DNA of 64,000 nucleotides from Oceanimonas pelagia (GTDB taxonomy: Bacteria > Pseudomonadota > Gammaproteobacteria > Enterobacterales > Aeromonadaceae). A program made the translations under genes and the position numbers. The notes beneath the pieces are model-generated. The model worked only from the letters and a program-made list of their open reading frames with translations. It was not told the origin of the DNA and did no database searches. Numbering within the stretch: the first letter of the stretch is position 1; each line of letters begins with the position of its first letter. The stretch spans positions 914,001-978,000 of the forward strand of contig NZ_CP118224.1 of assembly GCF_030849025.1 (NCBI RefSeq), in the 5' to 3' direction. Below are positions 7,408 to 15,810 of the stretch, one piece after another.

Positions 7408-9129
7408 ATGGTAAGTCATAATTCGGCGAACAATCATGCAGGTGCTTGTCAGCATGCCAGTAAGGAGTTGGCTATTCCGCGGGTAATGGGGTCTGACTTG
7501 TCAGTGATTAGCAGGTTAATTATTCAAGTGACTCCCCCTGTCGTTATTGTTGCCTTGATTGCCATGGTGTTAAAGAATCCCGAGGGCGTTGCAGATGTTA
7601 TTTTTGACTTGCGTACCTATGTGACCGGAGGGTTTACCTGGCTATTTATTTTATATTCCGTTTTTGCCGTGGCGGTATGCGGCTGGCTGGTTTTTAGCAA
7701 AGTAGGCAAACAGGTGCGATTGGGCGGGCCCGCCGCCAAACCTGAGTACAGTAATTTTGCCTGGTACTCGATGTTATTTGCCTGTGGGCAGGGGGTTGGC
7801 TTGATATTCTGGTCAGTCGCCGAGCCGATTATGTTGCGTGATGACAGTCCTGTCGTGCAGGCGGTGGAAGGTGACGTCGCTGCAGGAGGAATTGTATGGA
7901 CCTATTTCCACTGGGGATTCACTGCCTGGGCCATGTATTGTGTTGTTGCGGTATGTCTGGCTTACTCTCATCATAACCTGGGTAAAACCCTGACATTTCG
8001 TGAAGCCACAGTGGATATGTTGCCACCATGGGCTCAAGGGCCGGTTGGCGTGGGGGTTGAACTGTTGGCGATTATGGCAACCGTATTTGGGCTGTCAACG
8101 TCTTTTGCTTTTGCTGCCATGCAGTTTACTTCTGGTCTGGGCTCATTTACCTCCATTGATGGTGGTGCCAGCATCTGGTTTTTAGTGATACTTGCTTTGG
8201 GGCTTGCGGCTGCCATATCCGCTTTTTTTGGCATTAGTAAAGGCATGAAGCTGATTAGTGAAGCTAACTCGATTTTGAGTATTTTGCTTGTTGTTGCGGC
8301 CTTTGTATTTGGCCCAACTCTGTTTATCCTGTCCAATATAACCCAGACTTTCGGCTCATATTTTGACCATTTTATTTCAATGAGCTTCTGGACAGATGCC
8401 CCCAGCAGTGCGGAGCCACTGAGTTCCTGGCAGCAGAGCTGGAATGGCTGGTGGACTGTATTTATCTGGTGCTGGGTAATTGCTTTCTCACCTTTTGTTG
8501 CCGGGTTTATTGCCCGAATCTCACGCGGTCGTACTCTGCGAGAGTTTGTCGTAGGAGTAACCGTTATACCGTCATTGATTGTAATGATCTGGATTGGTGT
8601 GCTGGGTTCTGCCGCTATTTATTATGATGATAAAACCGGTCGTGGAATCTCTGCGGCTATTGGTGAAAATGTGTCCGGCGGACTGTTCGTTATGCTGGAG
8701 TCGATTCCTCTGGTTGGCAGTTTGTTGTTGGTGGTGGCCACGGTGTTGGTGGCAACTTATTATGTCACGTCGTTAGATGCCGGAACATATGCGTTGGCAG
8801 AGTTTGTTTCGGCACCGAAACGCTCAGGTGCCTGGTTTAGAGTGGCACTGGTTTTAAGTATTGGTGCTGTCGCCACAGTATTGCTGACCATTGGAGGGAG
8901 TGATGTAGTGGATACAGTACAGACAGGAACCATTATTGGTGCCTTTCCCTTTTCTATAGTTATCTTGATCATGATTGCCAACATGATAAAGCGGTTACTT
9001 GGCAGGGATAGGTCAGTAAAGGAGCTGGAGAAAGTAGTTAATAACCCAGATCCTAAGGTTGCGCTGGAAACTGACAGTAACGGTGATCTTCGAGCCGTTA
9101 CCAGTGCGGAGCCGGTGACAAACGCTTAG
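7408..9129 (+). CDS. BCCT-family transporter, A/T-rich paralogue
   Basis: A second betaine/carnitine/choline-type transporter of 573 residues with about 12 membrane helices. Family landmarks are CGQGVGLIFWSVAEP, FHWGFTAWAMY, the tryptophan-rich SWNGWWTVFIWCWVIAFSPFV and FIARISRGRTLREF. The start at 7408 is chosen because AAGGAGGA (7393-7400) precedes it at good spacing. A GTG/ATG pair upstream (7372, 7378) is in frame but poorly served. Codon use is clearly more A/T-rich than the neighbouring creatinase genes, pointing to separate ancestry. It has no adjacent enzyme of its own except creatinase copy 2, so a creatine-related substrate is only an inference. A long-armed hairpin (ACCCTGCC at 9146, GGCAGGGT at 9177) follows without a T-run. 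Confidence 0.88.
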   Translation: MVSHNSANNHAGACQHASKELAIPRVMGSDLSVISRLIIQVTPPVVIVALIAMVLKNPEGVADVIFDLRTYVTGGFTWLFILYSVFAVAVCGWLVFSKVGKQVRLGGPAAKPEYSNFAWYSMLFACGQGVGLIFWSVAEPIMLRDDSPVVQAVEGDVAAGGIVWTYFHWGFTAWAMYCVVAVCLAYSHHNLGKTLTFREATVDMLPPWAQGPVGVGVELLAIMATVFGLSTSFAFAAMQFTSGLGSFTSIDGGASIWFLVILALGLAAAISAFFGISKGMKLISEANSILSILLVVAAFVFGPTLFILSNITQTFGSYFDHFISMSFWTDAPSSAEPLSSWQQSWNGWWTVFIWCWVIAFSPFVAGFIARISRGRTLREFVVGVTVIPSLIVMIWIGVLGSAAIYYDDKTGRGISAAIGENVSGGLFVMLESIPLVGSLLLVVATVLVATYYVTSLDAGTYALAEFVSAPKRSGAWFRVALVLSIGAVATVLLTIGGSDVVDTVQTGTIIGAFPFSIVILIMIANMIKRLLGRDRSVKELEKVVNNPDPKVALETDSNGDLRAVTSAEPVTNA

Positions 9130-9469
9130 AAGAGCTAAATAAATCACCCTGCCGGGGAGCACATCAGTTGTAACCAGGCAGGGTAATTGTTATTGCGAAG
9201 AATTAAATTGGTGATGGCACAATGATATTAACAAGCTTGAGCTTTGTGGTTTATTGATCCTTTCGGTGACAGGCAGGCCCTATTTTAGGGCCAGTCAGAT
9301 GGCAATTGCATTATTGTGGTTACATCTCATTAACAATATAAATGTCATAATTTAAAGTATTCATTTCTGTTATGGTCGGCCAGGCTCTAGCATCAGGGAC
9401 ATGCGCTAATCAGCCATTTATGGAGCGCAGTTAACAACCCTGTTACCGATATAAGGAAGGAGCCTTACC
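9130..9469. other. Gene-free stretch between BCCT gene and creatinase copy 2
   Basis: No gene is seen in these 340 bases. The left part is A/T-rich and unique, with the hairpin arms at 9146-9153 and 9177-9184. From 9350 the sequence is the duplicated creatinase promoter region, including the operator-like inverted repeat at 9430-9447. Confidence 0.7.
9430..9447. promoter_or_regulatory. Candidate operator upstream of creatinase copy 2
   Basis: GTTAACA-ACCC-TGTTACC, identical to 2004-2021, just before the ribosome-binding site of the second creatinase gene. Confidence 0.4.
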
Positions 9470-10681
9470 ATGCAGATGCCCAGCACCCTGACCATTCCCA
9501 ACGGTGAAAAAGTTCGCGGCATGTTTTCCGAAGCGGAAATGCGTTCCCGCCAGCAGAAACTGCGCCAGTATATGGCCGCCAGCGATGTGGACGCCGTGCT
9601 GTTCACCTCCTACCACAACATCAACTACTTCAGCGATTTTGTGTATTGCCGTTTCGGCCGGGATTATGGTCTGGCGGTGACCCAGGACATTCACACCACC
9701 ATTACCGCCAACATCGACGGCGGCCAGCCCTACCGCCGCAACGCCCTGGGCGACAACCTGGTGTATACCGACTGGCAGAAAGACAACTTCTTCCGCGCCG
9801 TGCAGCAGCTGATTGGCGGCGCCAAGCGGGTAGGTGTGGAATTTGACCACCTGAGCCTGCAGAACCTCGACAAGCTCAAGGCGGCGCTGCCGGAAGCCGA
9901 GTTCGTGGACATCGGCGTGCCCACCATGAAGATGCGCATGATCAAGTCGGCGGAAGAAATAGCCCTGATCAAGCAGGGTGCCCGGGTGGCCGATGTGGGC
10001 GGTGCCGCCATTCGCGACGCCATTGCCGTGGGCGTGCCCGAGTACGAAGTGGCGCTGGCCGGTACTCAGGCCATGGTGCGCGAAATTGCCCGCACTTTCC
10101 CCCATGCCGAGCTGATGGACACCTGGGTGTGGTTCCAGTCCGGCATCAACACCGACGGCGCCCACAACCCGGTGACCAGCCGCAAGATTGAAGCCGGCGA
10201 CATTCTCAGCCTGAACACCTTCCCGATGATCGGCGGTTACTACACCGCGCTGGAGCGGACCCTGTTCAGCGAATACGCCTCCGACCGCCACCTGGAGCTG
10301 TGGGAAATCAACTGCAAGGTGCACCGCCGTGGCCTGGAGCTGATCAAGGCCGGCAACCGCTGCTGCGACATTGCCGCCGAGCTGAATGAAATCTTCGCCG
10401 AGCACGACGTGCTGCAGTACCGCACCTTTGGTTATGGCCACTCCTTCGGCACCCTGAGCCACTACTACGGCCGTGAAGCGGGCCTGGAGCTGCGGGAAGA
10501 CATTGAAACCGTGCTGGAGCCGGGCATGGTGGTGTCGATGGAGCCGATGATCATGCTGCCGGAAGGCCTGCCGGGTGCCGGCGGTTACCGCGAGCACGAC
10601 ATTCTGGTGATCAGCGACAGCGGTGTGGAAAACATCACCCGCTTCCCCTTCGGCCCCGAGCACAACATCATCAAGGGCTGA
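9470..10681 (+). CDS. Creatinase (creatine amidinohydrolase), copy 2
   Basis: The 403-residue product is identical, residue by residue as far as I can compare, to that of the gene at 2046, including histidine 232. Nucleotide differences are few and silent (for example GAGGCG to GAAGCG and CGTCGT to CGCCGT), so the pair is either recent or kept alike by gene conversion. It has its own promoter-proximal repeat, ribosome-binding site and terminator, so it should be expressed independently. It lies upstream of the tiny membrane protein and SSS symporter, which may share its regulation. Gene dosage, or use in two conditions, are possible reasons for keeping both. Confidence 0.95.
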   Translation: MQMPSTLTIPNGEKVRGMFSEAEMRSRQQKLRQYMAASDVDAVLFTSYHNINYFSDFVYCRFGRDYGLAVTQDIHTTITANIDGGQPYRRNALGDNLVYTDWQKDNFFRAVQQLIGGAKRVGVEFDHLSLQNLDKLKAALPEAEFVDIGVPTMKMRMIKSAEEIALIKQGARVADVGGAAIRDAIAVGVPEYEVALAGTQAMVREIARTFPHAELMDTWVWFQSGINTDGAHNPVTSRKIEAGDILSLNTFPMIGGYYTALERTLFSEYASDRHLELWEINCKVHRRGLELIKAGNRCCDIAAELNEIFAEHDVLQYRTFGYGHSFGTLSHYYGREAGLELREDIETVLEPGMVVSMEPMIMLPEGLPGAGGYREHDILVISDSGVENITRFPFGPEHNIIKG

Positions 10682-10687
10682 TAAACG

Positions 10688-10721
10688 CAGGCTCGCCCGC
10701 AGGGGCGAGCCTGATTTTTTT
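10688..10721 (+). terminator. Terminator after creatinase copy 2
   Basis: Eleven-pair stem CAGGCTCGCCC (10688-10698), loop GCAG, GGGCGAGCCTG (10703-10713), then ATTTTTTT. Confidence 0.9.
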
Positions 10722-10835
10722 AACGGCAATGAAGGGAATATTGTTGCCGTCCTACTTCTGGTGAGGCCGGCACGCCCGGTGGAATCAGGGACATCAAACC
10801 CGCTTCGCAAGAAGCCGCTCAATGAGGTAGAAGTC

Positions 10836-10949
10836 ATGCTAAATGAATCCTGGACCATGGAATGGTTCGTCTATCTGAACGCCATCATTCTTGCCTGGGC
10901 CGCCCTGGCCTATGTCTACCGGCAATACGTTCGTAAATCCGGCCATTGA
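10836..10949 (+). CDS. Tiny single-span membrane protein paired with SSS symporter
   Basis: A 37-residue protein beginning MLNESWTMEWFVYLNAI. It has one hydrophobic span (roughly residues 10-27) and a basic tail ending YVRKSGH, which predicts the C-terminus inside. It sits 36 bases before a sodium:solute symporter. A second, unrelated-looking tiny protein (33 residues, 15706-15807) accompanies the other SSS gene in this window. Small proteins beside symporters are known as symporter accessory proteins, and that is the likely class here, inferred from size, topology and position. The start has only a weak GAGG ribosome-binding site. An in-frame extension upstream runs back into the creatinase gene and is not credible. 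Confidence 0.7.
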   Translation: MLNESWTMEWFVYLNAIILAWAALAYVYRQYVRKSGH

Positions 10950-10985
10950 TGAACGACACGACCAAACGACCAAAGGGAATTTGTG

Positions 10986-12449
10986 ATGGAAAACTATTCA
11001 TTTCTGAACTGGGCCCTGCTGCTGGGCTCCTTCGGTGTGCTGATCTTTATCGGCTATCTGTCCAGCCGGGTGGTAAAAGACAGCGATGAAACCGGCTTTC
11101 TGGTGGCCGGCCGCAGCCTGGGCCCGTTCGTGGGCGCCGGCACCATAGTGGCCACCGGCTTCAGCGGCTGGGGTTTTATGGGCTCCCCCGGTGTGGCCTA
11201 TGAGTTCGGCTCGGTGGAAGTGCTGGGCAACTTCTTCTTTGCCCCGGCCATGGTGATTGCGGTGCTGTACTTTGCCCACTTTTTGCGCCGGCGTGCCGAG
11301 GAGCTGGGCAGCTGTACCATCCCTGAGTATGTGTCTCAGGTGCACGGCGGCGGCCAGCTGCTGGAGCGTTGGGTCAAGGGCGTGGCAGCCACCATTACCA
11401 TAGTGCTGCTGCTGGTGTTCCTCACCAGCCAGATCAAGGCGGTGGGTCTGCTGGGGGCGTCCTGGCTGGGGATTGAACTCACCGAAAGCGCCCTGCTGAT
11501 GATCTCGGTGATCATTCTCTACACCATGCTGGGCGGGCTGGCCGCGGTGGCCTGGACCGACACCCTGATGGTGGCGGGCATGGGCATTGGTGCCCTGGTG
11601 ATGATGGTGCAAATCTTCACCGACGTGAGCCTGACCGAGATGAGCGAGCGGCTGAACGCCATCGATCCCGAACTGCTTAACCCGAGCACCTCGGCCCCTT
11701 ACGGTGAGAGCAAGGGCTCGGTATTCCTGGTGCTGCCCTATGCCTTTTTGTTTACCGCCGTGCTGCCCTACATGGCGGTGCGTTTTCTGGCCTTTAAACC
11801 GACCGTGAAAATGCACCAGGTGGCCATTTGGGTAGCGCCCATGGGATGCCTGCTGAGTCTGGTACCCATTGTGGGCATGTATGTGCGCATCGCTCACCCC
11901 GAGCTGGCGGAAGCGGATCAGGCCATGCCGGTGTATCTGGCGACCTTCCTGCATCCGGCACTGGCGGGGGTGATCACCCTGTTTATTCTGTTCGCCATGA
12001 AATCCACCGCCAACTCGCTGCTGCACACGGTGTCGAGCGCCGCGTCCCACGATCTGCGTACCGCGCTGTTTCCCCACAGCAAGGCGTCGGGCGCCCGCAT
12101 TCTGTGGGTGAACCGCATCTGGGTGGCCATTCTCGGCTTTGTGGGTTTTCTGATGATGCTGTACGCGCCGCCCTTCATGCTGTCGTGGCTGGGCATTCTC
12201 GGCTCCGGCACCCTGCTGGCGGTGATGATAGGACCGGTGTTCATCTCCTCCTTCTGGCAGGGCAACGGTTATGGCGCCCTGGCATCCATGCTCACCGGCC
12301 TGGTCACCAGCGGCAGCTTCCTGCTGTTTACCGATGTGGGCTGGGTGGAAGGCCCGCTGTATGGCTGTCTGGCGTCTTCTCTTGTCTATGTGACCGTGAG
12401 CAGGCTGACACAGGGCGCCCCTGCCGGTGCCGTGGCGCGCAGCTGCTGA
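10986..12449 (+). CDS. Sodium:solute symporter (SSS family)
   Basis: A 487-residue polytopic transporter with about 13 membrane helices. Features of the SSS family include FLVAGRSLGPFVGAGTIVATGFSG near the N-terminus (helix 1 sodium-binding region), GFMGSPGVAYEFG, CTIPEYV, and KSTANSLLHTVSSAASHD in the helix 8 region. The start is placed at ATG 10986, with AAGGGA upstream. A GTG one codon earlier is possible. It follows a tiny membrane protein and a creatinase gene, so a substrate in creatine, creatinine or sarcosine metabolism is plausible but unproven. The more usual SSS substrates (proline, pantothenate, acetate, choline) cannot be excluded. A strong terminator follows. Confidence 0.88.
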   Translation: MENYSFLNWALLLGSFGVLIFIGYLSSRVVKDSDETGFLVAGRSLGPFVGAGTIVATGFSGWGFMGSPGVAYEFGSVEVLGNFFFAPAMVIAVLYFAHFLRRRAEELGSCTIPEYVSQVHGGGQLLERWVKGVAATITIVLLLVFLTSQIKAVGLLGASWLGIELTESALLMISVIILYTMLGGLAAVAWTDTLMVAGMGIGALVMMVQIFTDVSLTEMSERLNAIDPELLNPSTSAPYGESKGSVFLVLPYAFLFTAVLPYMAVRFLAFKPTVKMHQVAIWVAPMGCLLSLVPIVGMYVRIAHPELAEADQAMPVYLATFLHPALAGVITLFILFAMKSTANSLLHTVSSAASHDLRTALFPHSKASGARILWVNRIWVAILGFVGFLMMLYAPPFMLSWLGILGSGTLLAVMIGPVFISSFWQGNGYGALASMLTGLVTSGSFLLFTDVGWVEGPLYGCLASSLVYVTVSRLTQGAPAGAVARSC

Positions 12450-12472
12450 GCCCTTGCTGACCTGATGGATCA

Positions 12473-12497
12473 AAGCCCGGCTTGCCGGGCTTTTTTG
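12473..12497 (+). terminator. Terminator after SSS symporter
   Basis: AAAGCCCGGC-TT-GCCGGGCTTTTTT, a compact stem with a T-run, 25 bases after the stop. Confidence 0.9.
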
Positions 12498-12684
12498 CGT
12501 GGCCGCGGACGGCTCAGAGAGTTTCGTATGAGTATATTTGTGGGTGTTCCGGATCACATTTTTGTCATCTGCACATGGATAATAACCATTTTTATAATAA
12601 GGATATCTGTCTGCCGGCGGCATGCTCACGGGGAATAACGACATCGCCGGCGCCTCATGGACGAGACGACCGGAGATTCATGGA

Positions 12685-14265
12685 ATGCGCAATAATCAGC
12701 CCGTTACCGGGCGCAATGTGGAGTTGCCGGACGGCATCAACATTCTGTCCACCACCAGCCCGGACAGCCGGATCACCTATGTGAACCGGGCCTTTACCGA
12801 GGTATGCGGCTTTCAGCCCGAGGAGCTGATCGGCCAGCCGCACAACATGATCCGCCACCCGGACATGCCGCCTCAGGCGTTTGCCCATATGTGGCAGACC
12901 CTCAAGGCCGGCCGCTCCTGGATGGGGCTGGTCAAGAACCGGTGCAAGAACGGTGATCACTACTGGGTCAGCGCCTATGTTTCTCCCATCGTGCACAACG
13001 GTGAGGTGGTGGAATACCAGTCGGTGCGCACCAAGCCGGAGCCCGCCCGGGTCGCGGCGGCGGAGCGGCTTTACGCCCGGTTGCGGGCGGGCAGGCGTCT
13101 GGGCTCCCGCTGGGGGCGGCTGGGCCTGACGTTGCGCATGGCGCTGCTGATGCTGCCGCTCACCCTGCTGGCCGGGCTGGGGACGGCGGCGCTGTTTTCC
13201 GCCGCCTGGTTGCCGGTGCTGCTGGCAGCGGGGCTGACCGGGGGGCTGTGCATGCTGACTGCGGCGGTGATGCTCTCGCCCCTGCGCCGGCTGGCGGTCC
13301 GGGCGCGAAAGCAGGCCGACAACCCCCTCAGCCGGTTGGTTTATACCGGCCGGGAAGACGAGCTGGGGCAGATTGATTTTGCCCTGGCCATGGCACAGGC
13401 CGAGTCGGTTGCCCTGCTCGGACGCTTGTCTGACTCGGCTCAGCGCCTGGGCGGTCACAGCGCCGACTTGTTGCAGGAAATGGCCACCGGTCAGCAACTG
13501 ACCATGCGCCAGCAGGCCGAAACCGAGCAGGTGGCCACCGCCATCAACCAGATGGCCGCCAGCATTCAGCAGGTGGCGTCAAGCGCCCAGCAGGCTGCCA
13601 CCGCTGCCGAGCAGGCAAGGCAGGACAGCCGCGCCGGCCAGCGTCTGGTGGCCGGCACCAGCGAGTCCATTCACGCGCTGGATGACGAAATCCGGGAAGC
13701 GAGCCGCGTGATTCGAGAGCTGGAAAGCCATGGCCAGAGTATTTCCACCATTCTGGAAGTGATTCGGGGCATTGCCGAGCAGACCAACCTGCTGGCGCTC
13801 AATGCCGCCATTGAGGCGGCCCGGGCCGGTGAGCAGGGCCGGGGCTTTGCGGTGGTGGCCGACGAGGTGCGCAGCCTGGCGGGCCGCACCAGCGAGTCGA
13901 CCACGGACATTCAGAACATGATAAGCCAGCTGCAGCAGGGCACCCGCCTGGCGGTGTCGGTGATGGAGCGCAGCCGGGAGCAGGCCCGGCACTGCGTGGA
14001 TCATGCCCGGCAGGCGGCGGGCGCGCTGGATGGCATCGATCAGCGGGTGCAGGAAATTTCCGAAATGAACATGTGCATCGCCACCGCGGTGGAGCAGCAA
14101 AGCGCGGTCAGCGAGGATATCAACCGGGGCGTTGACACCATACGCGACGCCGCCGAGCACCAGGTGGCCACCGGCCGGCACAACCGTCAGCGCTGCGACC
14201 GGGTGGCGGAACTGGCCGAGGGGCTGAACGAGCTGTCACGCCAGCTCTGGCTGCGGCGGACCTGA
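12685..14265 (+). CDS. PAS-domain methyl-accepting chemotaxis protein (Aer-like)
   Basis: A 526-residue chemoreceptor. Residues from about 15 to 120 form a PAS domain ([31 protein letters not shown]), as in the energy-taxis receptor Aer. Two hydrophobic helices follow at about 150-200, then a HAMP-like region. The C-terminal half is a cytoplasmic signalling domain with the conserved tip [20 protein letters not shown] and [12 protein letters not shown]. No periplasmic sensing domain is present, so the signal is probably internal (FAD redox or metabolite). The start at 12685 has GGAG nine bases upstream. It lies between transport islands, and a role in taxis towards catabolised amines is conceivable only. 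Confidence 0.9.
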   Translation: MRNNQPVTGRNVELPDGINILSTTSPDSRITYVNRAFTEVCGFQPEELIGQPHNMIRHPDMPPQAFAHMWQTLKAGRSWMGLVKNRCKNGDHYWVSAYVSPIVHNGEVVEYQSVRTKPEPARVAAAERLYARLRAGRRLGSRWGRLGLTLRMALLMLPLTLLAGLGTAALFSAAWLPVLLAAGLTGGLCMLTAAVMLSPLRRLAVRARKQADNPLSRLVYTGREDELGQIDFALAMAQAESVALLGRLSDSAQRLGGHSADLLQEMATGQQLTMRQQAETEQVATAINQMAASIQQVASSAQQAATAAEQARQDSRAGQRLVAGTSESIHALDDEIREASRVIRELESHGQSISTILEVIRGIAEQTNLLALNAAIEAARAGEQGRGFAVVADEVRSLAGRTSESTTDIQNMISQLQQGTRLAVSVMERSREQARHCVDHARQAAGALDGIDQRVQEISEMNMCIATAVEQQSAVSEDINRGVDTIRDAAEHQVATGRHNRQRCDRVAELAEGLNELSRQLWLRRT

Positions 14266-14362
14266 GCGCCAGTGGATACAGGCGGCATCAAGGGGAGATC
14301 AGGCACTGTGTGCCCTTAACCCGGCTGGTGATTGTTACCGGCTTGACGGAGTCCCGGCTAGC

Positions 14363-15601
14363 TTACAGAAAACGCGCGGGCGAGAGCTCAGAGTGCAGCT
14401 TGTCCGTCTGCCGGCCTGCCACGCAGTCGGCTACCAGCCGGCCGGTAATGGCGGCCAGGGTCAGGCCCAGGTGGCCATGGCCAAAGGCCAGTATGATGCG
14501 TTTGTGTTGCGGTAACCCGCCTATCACCGGCAGGGAGTCCGGCGTGCTGTGGCGCACCCCCATCCACTGTGACGACACCGACACCGGCTGGCCAAACAGG
14601 CTGGCGGCCCATTCCTGCATGTGTCGGTAGCGGCGCTGCGCGGCGGGGGCATCGGGCCGGGCAAACTGGGTGGTGCCGGCGATGCGAATGCCCTGGTCCA
14701 TGGGAGTGGCGTAAAAGTAGCGGGAAAGCCAGCCCACGGGCCGGTTCAGCGCCACCTGTTGCCGGTCCAGCATCAGGTGATAACCCCGCTCACTGACCAC
14801 GGGCAGGTTCACGCCAAGGGGGGCCAGCAGTGCCTGGTTGCCCAGGCCGGCACAGAGCACGACGGCATCGGCACCGAGTGTCTGGCCGCCGGTCAGCACC
14901 TGCACCCCGTTTTCGACCGGCTCAAGCCGGTCCAGCGGCGACGGTACATATTCCAGCCCCCGCTGCTGCAACTGCCGGAACAGCCGGACACAGAGACCTT
15001 GCGGATCGCGCAAGGACCAGGTGTTGGAATACCAGAGCCCGCCGGTCAGGCCCTGCGCGTTCAGCGCCGGCTCCAGTGCCAGCACGGCCTTCGGTGCCAG
15101 CGCCTCGCAGGCCACGCCATCCCGCCGCTTGGCGTTGGCCAGGGCAGCCAGTTGCTGCTCCGTTATCGCCGAATCGCGAAAGATCTGCAGGCAACCGGTT
15201 TGCTGGTACAGCCCGGGCGAGTTCAGGCTCTCCAGCAGGTCTTTTTGCAGTGCCGTCCCCCTTGAAACCAGGTCCACCAGGGTTTGCTTGTTGTTGTTGA
15301 AGGCCTCGCTGGTCATGGCCTGCAGAAAGCGCCGGCCAAAGCCGCCGAGGGCGGCCAGGTAGCGGGGCTCCACCGACAGTGCGGGCTGGCGGCGGGTCAG
15401 CTCCCGCAGCATGGCGCGCAGGCTGTCGGGGTTGGACAACGGCATGGTGGCATAGTCGGCGATGAGCCCGGCATTGCCGGCAGAGGTGCCGGATCCGGGG
15501 GCGTTGGCGTCCAGCAGGGTCACCCGGCAGCCCTGCTCCAGCAGGGCGTTGCAAACGGCCAGCCCCACAATGCCGGCGCCGGCCACAATAATATGTTGCA
15601 T
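14363..15601 (-). CDS. FAD-dependent D-amino acid dehydrogenase-like oxidoreductase
   Basis: A 412-residue DAO/DadA-family flavoprotein, likely oxidising a D- or N-substituted amino acid. The N-terminus has the dinucleotide-binding motif VAGAGIVGLAVCNALLEQG, then LLDAN and a GTSAGNAGLI segment typical of DadA. The C-terminal part has WMGVRHSTPDSLPVIGG and the FAD-contacting GHGHLGLTLAAITGRLVAD. It lies downstream of an SSS symporter and its tiny partner on the same strand, about 100 bases after the tiny gene, so import and oxidation of one amino acid is a sensible reading. DadA proper is usually next to alanine racemase, which is absent here. Substrate unknown. Confidence 0.85.
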   Translation of the reverse strand: MQHIIVAGAGIVGLAVCNALLEQGCRVTLLDANAPGSGTSAGNAGLIADYATMPLSNPDSLRAMLRELTRRQPALSVEPRYLAALGGFGRRFLQAMTSEAFNNNKQTLVDLVSRGTALQKDLLESLNSPGLYQQTGCLQIFRDSAITEQQLAALANAKRRDGVACEALAPKAVLALEPALNAQGLTGGLWYSNTWSLRDPQGLCVRLFRQLQQRGLEYVPSPLDRLEPVENGVQVLTGGQTLGADAVVLCAGLGNQALLAPLGVNLPVVSERGYHLMLDRQQVALNRPVGWLSRYFYATPMDQGIRIAGTTQFARPDAPAAQRRYRHMQEWAASLFGQPVSVSSQWMGVRHSTPDSLPVIGGLPQHKRIILAFGHGHLGLTLAAITGRLVADCVAGRQTDKLHSELSPARFL

Positions 15602-15641
15602 GGTAAATCAACCACTCTAATGAACCGAAGAAGAGGACGTT

Positions 15642-15662
15642 CCGGCCGGGCGCGCCGGCCGG
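15642..15662. promoter_or_regulatory. GC-rich inverted repeat between tiny protein and dehydrogenase genes
   Basis: CCGGCC and GGCCGG arms face each other around a GGGCGCGCC centre in the 104-base gap. With no T-run on either strand it may be an mRNA stabiliser or attenuator. Confidence 0.35.
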
Positions 15663-15705
15663 TTCACGAGTCCGGACGAGGTGGGGGAGTGCTTCCCCCT
15701 GCCGG

Positions 15706-15807
15706 TCAGTGGTCCTGGTAAAAGCGGTAAGACATGACCCCCACCGCCAGCGCGGTCAGAATGCAAATGGCGGATGTGGCATAAATAACGAGTTCAAACC
15801 AGTGCAT
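15706..15807 (-). CDS. Tiny membrane protein paired with second SSS symporter
   Basis: A 33-residue protein starting MHWFELVIYATSAIC and ending YRFYQDH, with a single hydrophobic span over roughly residues 5-25. Its ATG is three bases after the symporter stop codon. AAGGAG, read from the last codons of the symporter gene, sits six bases before the ATG, so translation is coupled. The spacing and signal make it a real gene despite its size. Like the 37-residue protein at 10836 it is placed next to an SSS gene, fitting a symporter accessory subunit, an inference from context. Confidence 0.75.
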   Translation of the reverse strand: MHWFELVIYATSAICILTALAVGVMSYRFYQDH

Positions 15808-15810
15808 AAC

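Larger units (their letters stand above)
9350..10684 (+). repeat. Long direct repeat, copy 2 (creatinase and its promoter)
   Basis: Same-orientation partner of 1924-3260. The indel between the operator-like repeat and the ribosome-binding site changes the offset by two bases. The two terminators after the genes are unrelated in sequence, which marks the 3' limit of the repeat. Confidence 0.95.

Noticed and set aside
10998-12644. 548-codon minus-strand frame opposite the SSS symporter
   Set aside because: His/Gln/Gly-rich shadow of a complete transporter gene.
12622-12684. Upstream start for the PAS chemoreceptor
   Set aside because: The in-frame extension lacks a ribosome-binding site; GGAG at 12672 favours 12685.
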